6,821 bases of DNA, from contig JAFLJZ010000274.1 in the NCBI GenBank assembly GCA_022712775.1, forward strand, positions 1 to 6,821, in the 5' to 3' direction. Of this stretch, positions 5,897 through 6,821 are shown one piece after another. This stretch comes from Sulfurimonas sp. (GTDB lineage Bacteria > Campylobacterota > Campylobacteria > Campylobacterales > Sulfurimonadaceae). Under the pieces are notes generated by a model, which did no database searches, had not been told where the DNA came from, and was given only the letters and a program-made list of their open reading frames with translations. The translations under genes were made by a program, and so were the position numbers. Positions within the stretch are counted from its first letter, which is position 1, and every line of letters begins with the position of its first letter.

Positions 5897-5982
5897 CTAG
5901 TTCCCACGCTTTGCTTGGGAATTCATATATCATTTTGTGTTGCTACTGTTGTATGCATTCCCAAGTAGAACTTGGGAACGAG
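5897..5982. repeat. BIME-like pair of inverted palindromic hairpins (REP-like element)
   Basis: Two hairpins face each other in inverted orientation. The left (5901-5921) has stem TTCCCA/TGGGAA with an imperfect inner GC/GC. The right (5958-5978) is a perfect 9-bp stem TTCCCAAGT/ACTTGGGAA with loop AGA. Outer flanks also match: CTAGTTCCCACG at left against CTCGTTCCCAAG as the reverse complement of the right flank (10 of 12). So do the inner flanks: CTTGGGAATTCATAT against CTTGGGAATGCATAC (13 of 15). This head-to-head arrangement is that of bacterial interspersed mosaic elements made of two REP units. It fills the 209-bp gap between two pseudopilin genes. Such units are often mobilised in trans by REP-associated tyrosine (RAYT, IS200-like) transposases; none is in the window. 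Confidence 0.8.
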
Positions 5983-6015
5983 AAAAATCTTGAGAACGAA
6001 AAGTATGTATAAAGT

Positions 6016-6450
6016 TTAGTAAGTTACTGTTGCTCCACCATATTGGTGTGTAAGGTATAAGTCAGAAACAGCACCCTGAATTCCGACACATAAAGCAGTT
6101 GTATTAGCAGCAGTAGAGTTAGATACTGTAATATTTCCATCAACTGTAAGTACAAACATAATACAATCTGCTGGCGTAGAACCCGTTTGATAATCAATTG
6201 TACCAGCTCCGCCTGTTGTATTACCATCAAAAGTAACATTTGTCATATTATTTACAATTGCATCGAATGCACCTTGCGCTGTAAAATGTGTACCAAAATC
6301 AGAAAGTGCAGTTCCTATTTCAGTTGCACCTTTAGAAATTTCCGCATCCGTACGCGTAGCTGCTAACTTTGGAACTGCAACCGCAGCTAAAATACCTAAA
6401 ATAACGATAACGAAGATCAACTCGATCATTGTAAAACCAGCTCTTTTCAT
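6016..6450 (-). CDS. Type IV prepilin/type II secretion pseudopilin-like protein (paralogue 2)
   Basis: A 144-residue protein with a five-residue leader MKRAG cut before F6, Glu +5 at E10, and a hydrophobic helix MIELIFVIVILGILAAVAVP followed by KLAATRTDAEISK. The mature domain is rich in Thr, Asn and Gly, with cysteines C96 and C121 placed for a disulfide. It has a strong ribosome site, AAGGAG, 5-6 nt before the ATG. It sits upstream of paralogue 1 on the same strand but 209 bp away with a BIME-like element between, so the two are probably separate transcripts. It is divergent from the DUF4160 gene. Whether it is a major or minor pilin, or a pseudopilin of a type II secretion system, cannot be told from sequence alone. 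Confidence 0.85.
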   Translation of the reverse strand: MKRAGFTMIELIFVIVILGILAAVAVPKLAATRTDAEISKGATEIGTALSDFGTHFTAQGAFDAIVNNMTNVTFDGNTTGGAGTIDYQTGSTPADCIMFVLTVDGNITVSNSTAANTTALCVGIQGAVSDLYLTHQYGGATVTY

Positions 6451-6502
6451 AAGAACTCCTTAAAAAGTAAAAAAATTCAACTACTCTAGTAGTCTTAAGT
6501 GT

Positions 6503-6508
6503 ATTATG
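6503..6508 (-). promoter_or_regulatory. Candidate -10 of pseudopilin paralogue 2
   Basis: The minus strand reads CATAAT (5 of 6 to TATAAT) with no clear -35. A start near 6496 gives a leader of about 46 nt that contains a small hairpin (6480-6493, ACTACT/AGTAGT), a T-run and then the AAGGAG ribosome site. Confidence 0.4.
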
Positions 6509-6518
6509 CAACTATTTA

Positions 6519-6527
6519 TGTTAAAAT
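6519..6527 (+). promoter_or_regulatory. Candidate extended -10 of the DUF4160 gene
   Basis: TGTTAAAAT is an extended -10 like the TGCTAAAAT before pseudopilin paralogue 1. A start near 6534 gives a leader of about 27 nt including AAGGAG. A nearer TATAAA at 6546-6551 runs into the ribosome site and is less likely to be the -10. Confidence 0.45.
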
Positions 6528-6560
6528 TTGCTTAAGACAAAATAGTATAAAGGAGATTAC

Positions 6561-6815
6561 ATGCCAGAACTTAGTAGATTTTATGGAATTATAATACGCA
6601 TGTTTAGTATTGACAATGAACATCCACCAAAACATATTCATATAAAATACAGCGAACACCAAGCTGTTATGGAAATTGAAACTCTAAATATTATTGAAGG
6701 TTCACTTCCTAAAAGAGCTAGAATACTTGCAAGAGAATGGGCTGAAATTCATCAAGAAGAGTTAAATGAAATGTGGGAAACTCAAAATTTTCACAAAATA
6801 GAACCACTAGAGTAG
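6561..6815 (+). CDS. DUF4160 family protein
   Basis: An 84-residue protein that matches the DUF4160 pattern as I recall it from start to end: MPELSRFYGIIIRMFSID, then HPPKHIHIKYSEHQAVMEIE, EGSLPKRA (46-53), EWAEIHQEEL (59-68) and KIEPLE at the C-terminus. These small cytoplasmic proteins have no established biochemical function. They are commonly encoded just before a DUF2442 gene, an arrangement suggestive of a two-gene toxin-antitoxin-like unit; here only 6 bases follow the stop, so a partner would lie past the right edge. The ribosome site AAGGAG is 7 nt before the ATG. The gene is divergent from the pseudopilin and may have arrived horizontally; that is inference from the family's patchy distribution. 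Confidence 0.85.
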   Translation: MPELSRFYGIIIRMFSIDNEHPPKHIHIKYSEHQAVMEIETLNIIEGSLPKRARILAREWAEIHQEELNEMWETQNFHKIEPLE

Positions 6816-6821
6816 TTTCAT

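Larger units (their letters stand above)
6492..6538. promoter_or_regulatory. Symmetric operator-like inverted repeat between divergent genes
   Basis: Perfect 8-nt arms GTCTTAAG (6492-6499) and CTTAAGAC (6531-6538) are separated by 31 bp. Each arm lies exactly 3 nt downstream of a candidate -10 hexamer on its own strand (CATAAT on minus, TAAAAT on plus), so both arms cover the predicted transcription starts. This may be a regulator binding pair or a shared initial-transcribed sequence. Confidence 0.45.

Noticed and set aside
6024..6239. Minus-strand 71-codon open frame
   Set aside because: A shifted-frame shadow of pseudopilin paralogue 2, made of a biased Leu/Gln run; no start signals.
6503..6526. 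Sigma54 promoter for pseudopilin paralogue 2
   Set aside because: A TTGCA is present on the minus strand, but there is no GG element at the required -24 spacing.

Overview
The window is AT-rich DNA from what looks like a Campylobacterota (epsilonproteobacterial) genome, probably a free-living Sulfurimonas- or Sulfuricurvum-like or Arcobacter-like organism. This rests on three things: a PgbA-N-domain protein next to a GlcD-type flavoprotein and a Csd3-type M23 peptidase (from memory, H. pylori HP0506, HP0508 and HP0509 are csd3, pgbA and glcD); a short PriA without an obvious winged-helix domain; and prepilin-like proteins carrying the PKLAATRTDA signature. The genus is inference.

Layout. Positions 1-288 (minus) hold the N-terminal 96 codons of a GlcD-like FAD oxidase, running off the left edge. 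Upstream in the same operon is a secreted PgbA-N-domain protein (298-1068, minus). A 106-bp divergent promoter region separates it from a Csd3-like peptidoglycan peptidase (1175-2380, plus), which overlaps by 8 bp a NUDT14-like Nudix hydrolase (2373-2930, plus). The Nudix gene converges on priA (3044-4921, minus) across a long imperfect inverted repeat. priA is the last gene of a tight three-gene operon that starts from a good promoter near 5252-5280: a 75-residue two-helix membrane protein (5019-5246), a 28-residue single-helix membrane peptide (4930-5016), then priA with a TTG start. Next come two paralogous type IV prepilin/pseudopilin-like genes on the minus strand (5354-5806 and 6016-6450). 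Last is a DUF4160 gene (6561-6815, plus), divergent from the second pseudopilin.

The most unusual content is palindromic repeats. At least three kinds occur within about 3 kb. (1) A 24-bp element with 10-bp arms GTTCCACCTC/GAGGTGGAAC has three copies. Two are in opposite orientation inside the priA reading frame and encode an acidic linker of about 22 residues; one is intergenic. (2) A pair of inverted TTCCCA...TGGGAA hairpins between the two pseudopilin genes resembles REP/BIME elements. (3) A 103-bp element with 27-nt imperfect arms lies between the Nudix gene and priA. Also notable are a symmetric pair of overlapping divergent promoters whose predicted start sites fall in inverted CTTAAGAC sequences, an apparently leaderless start for the 75-residue gene, and a conserved-looking small membrane peptide upstream of priA. 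No RNA genes, CRISPR arrays, IS elements or complete new defence systems were seen.
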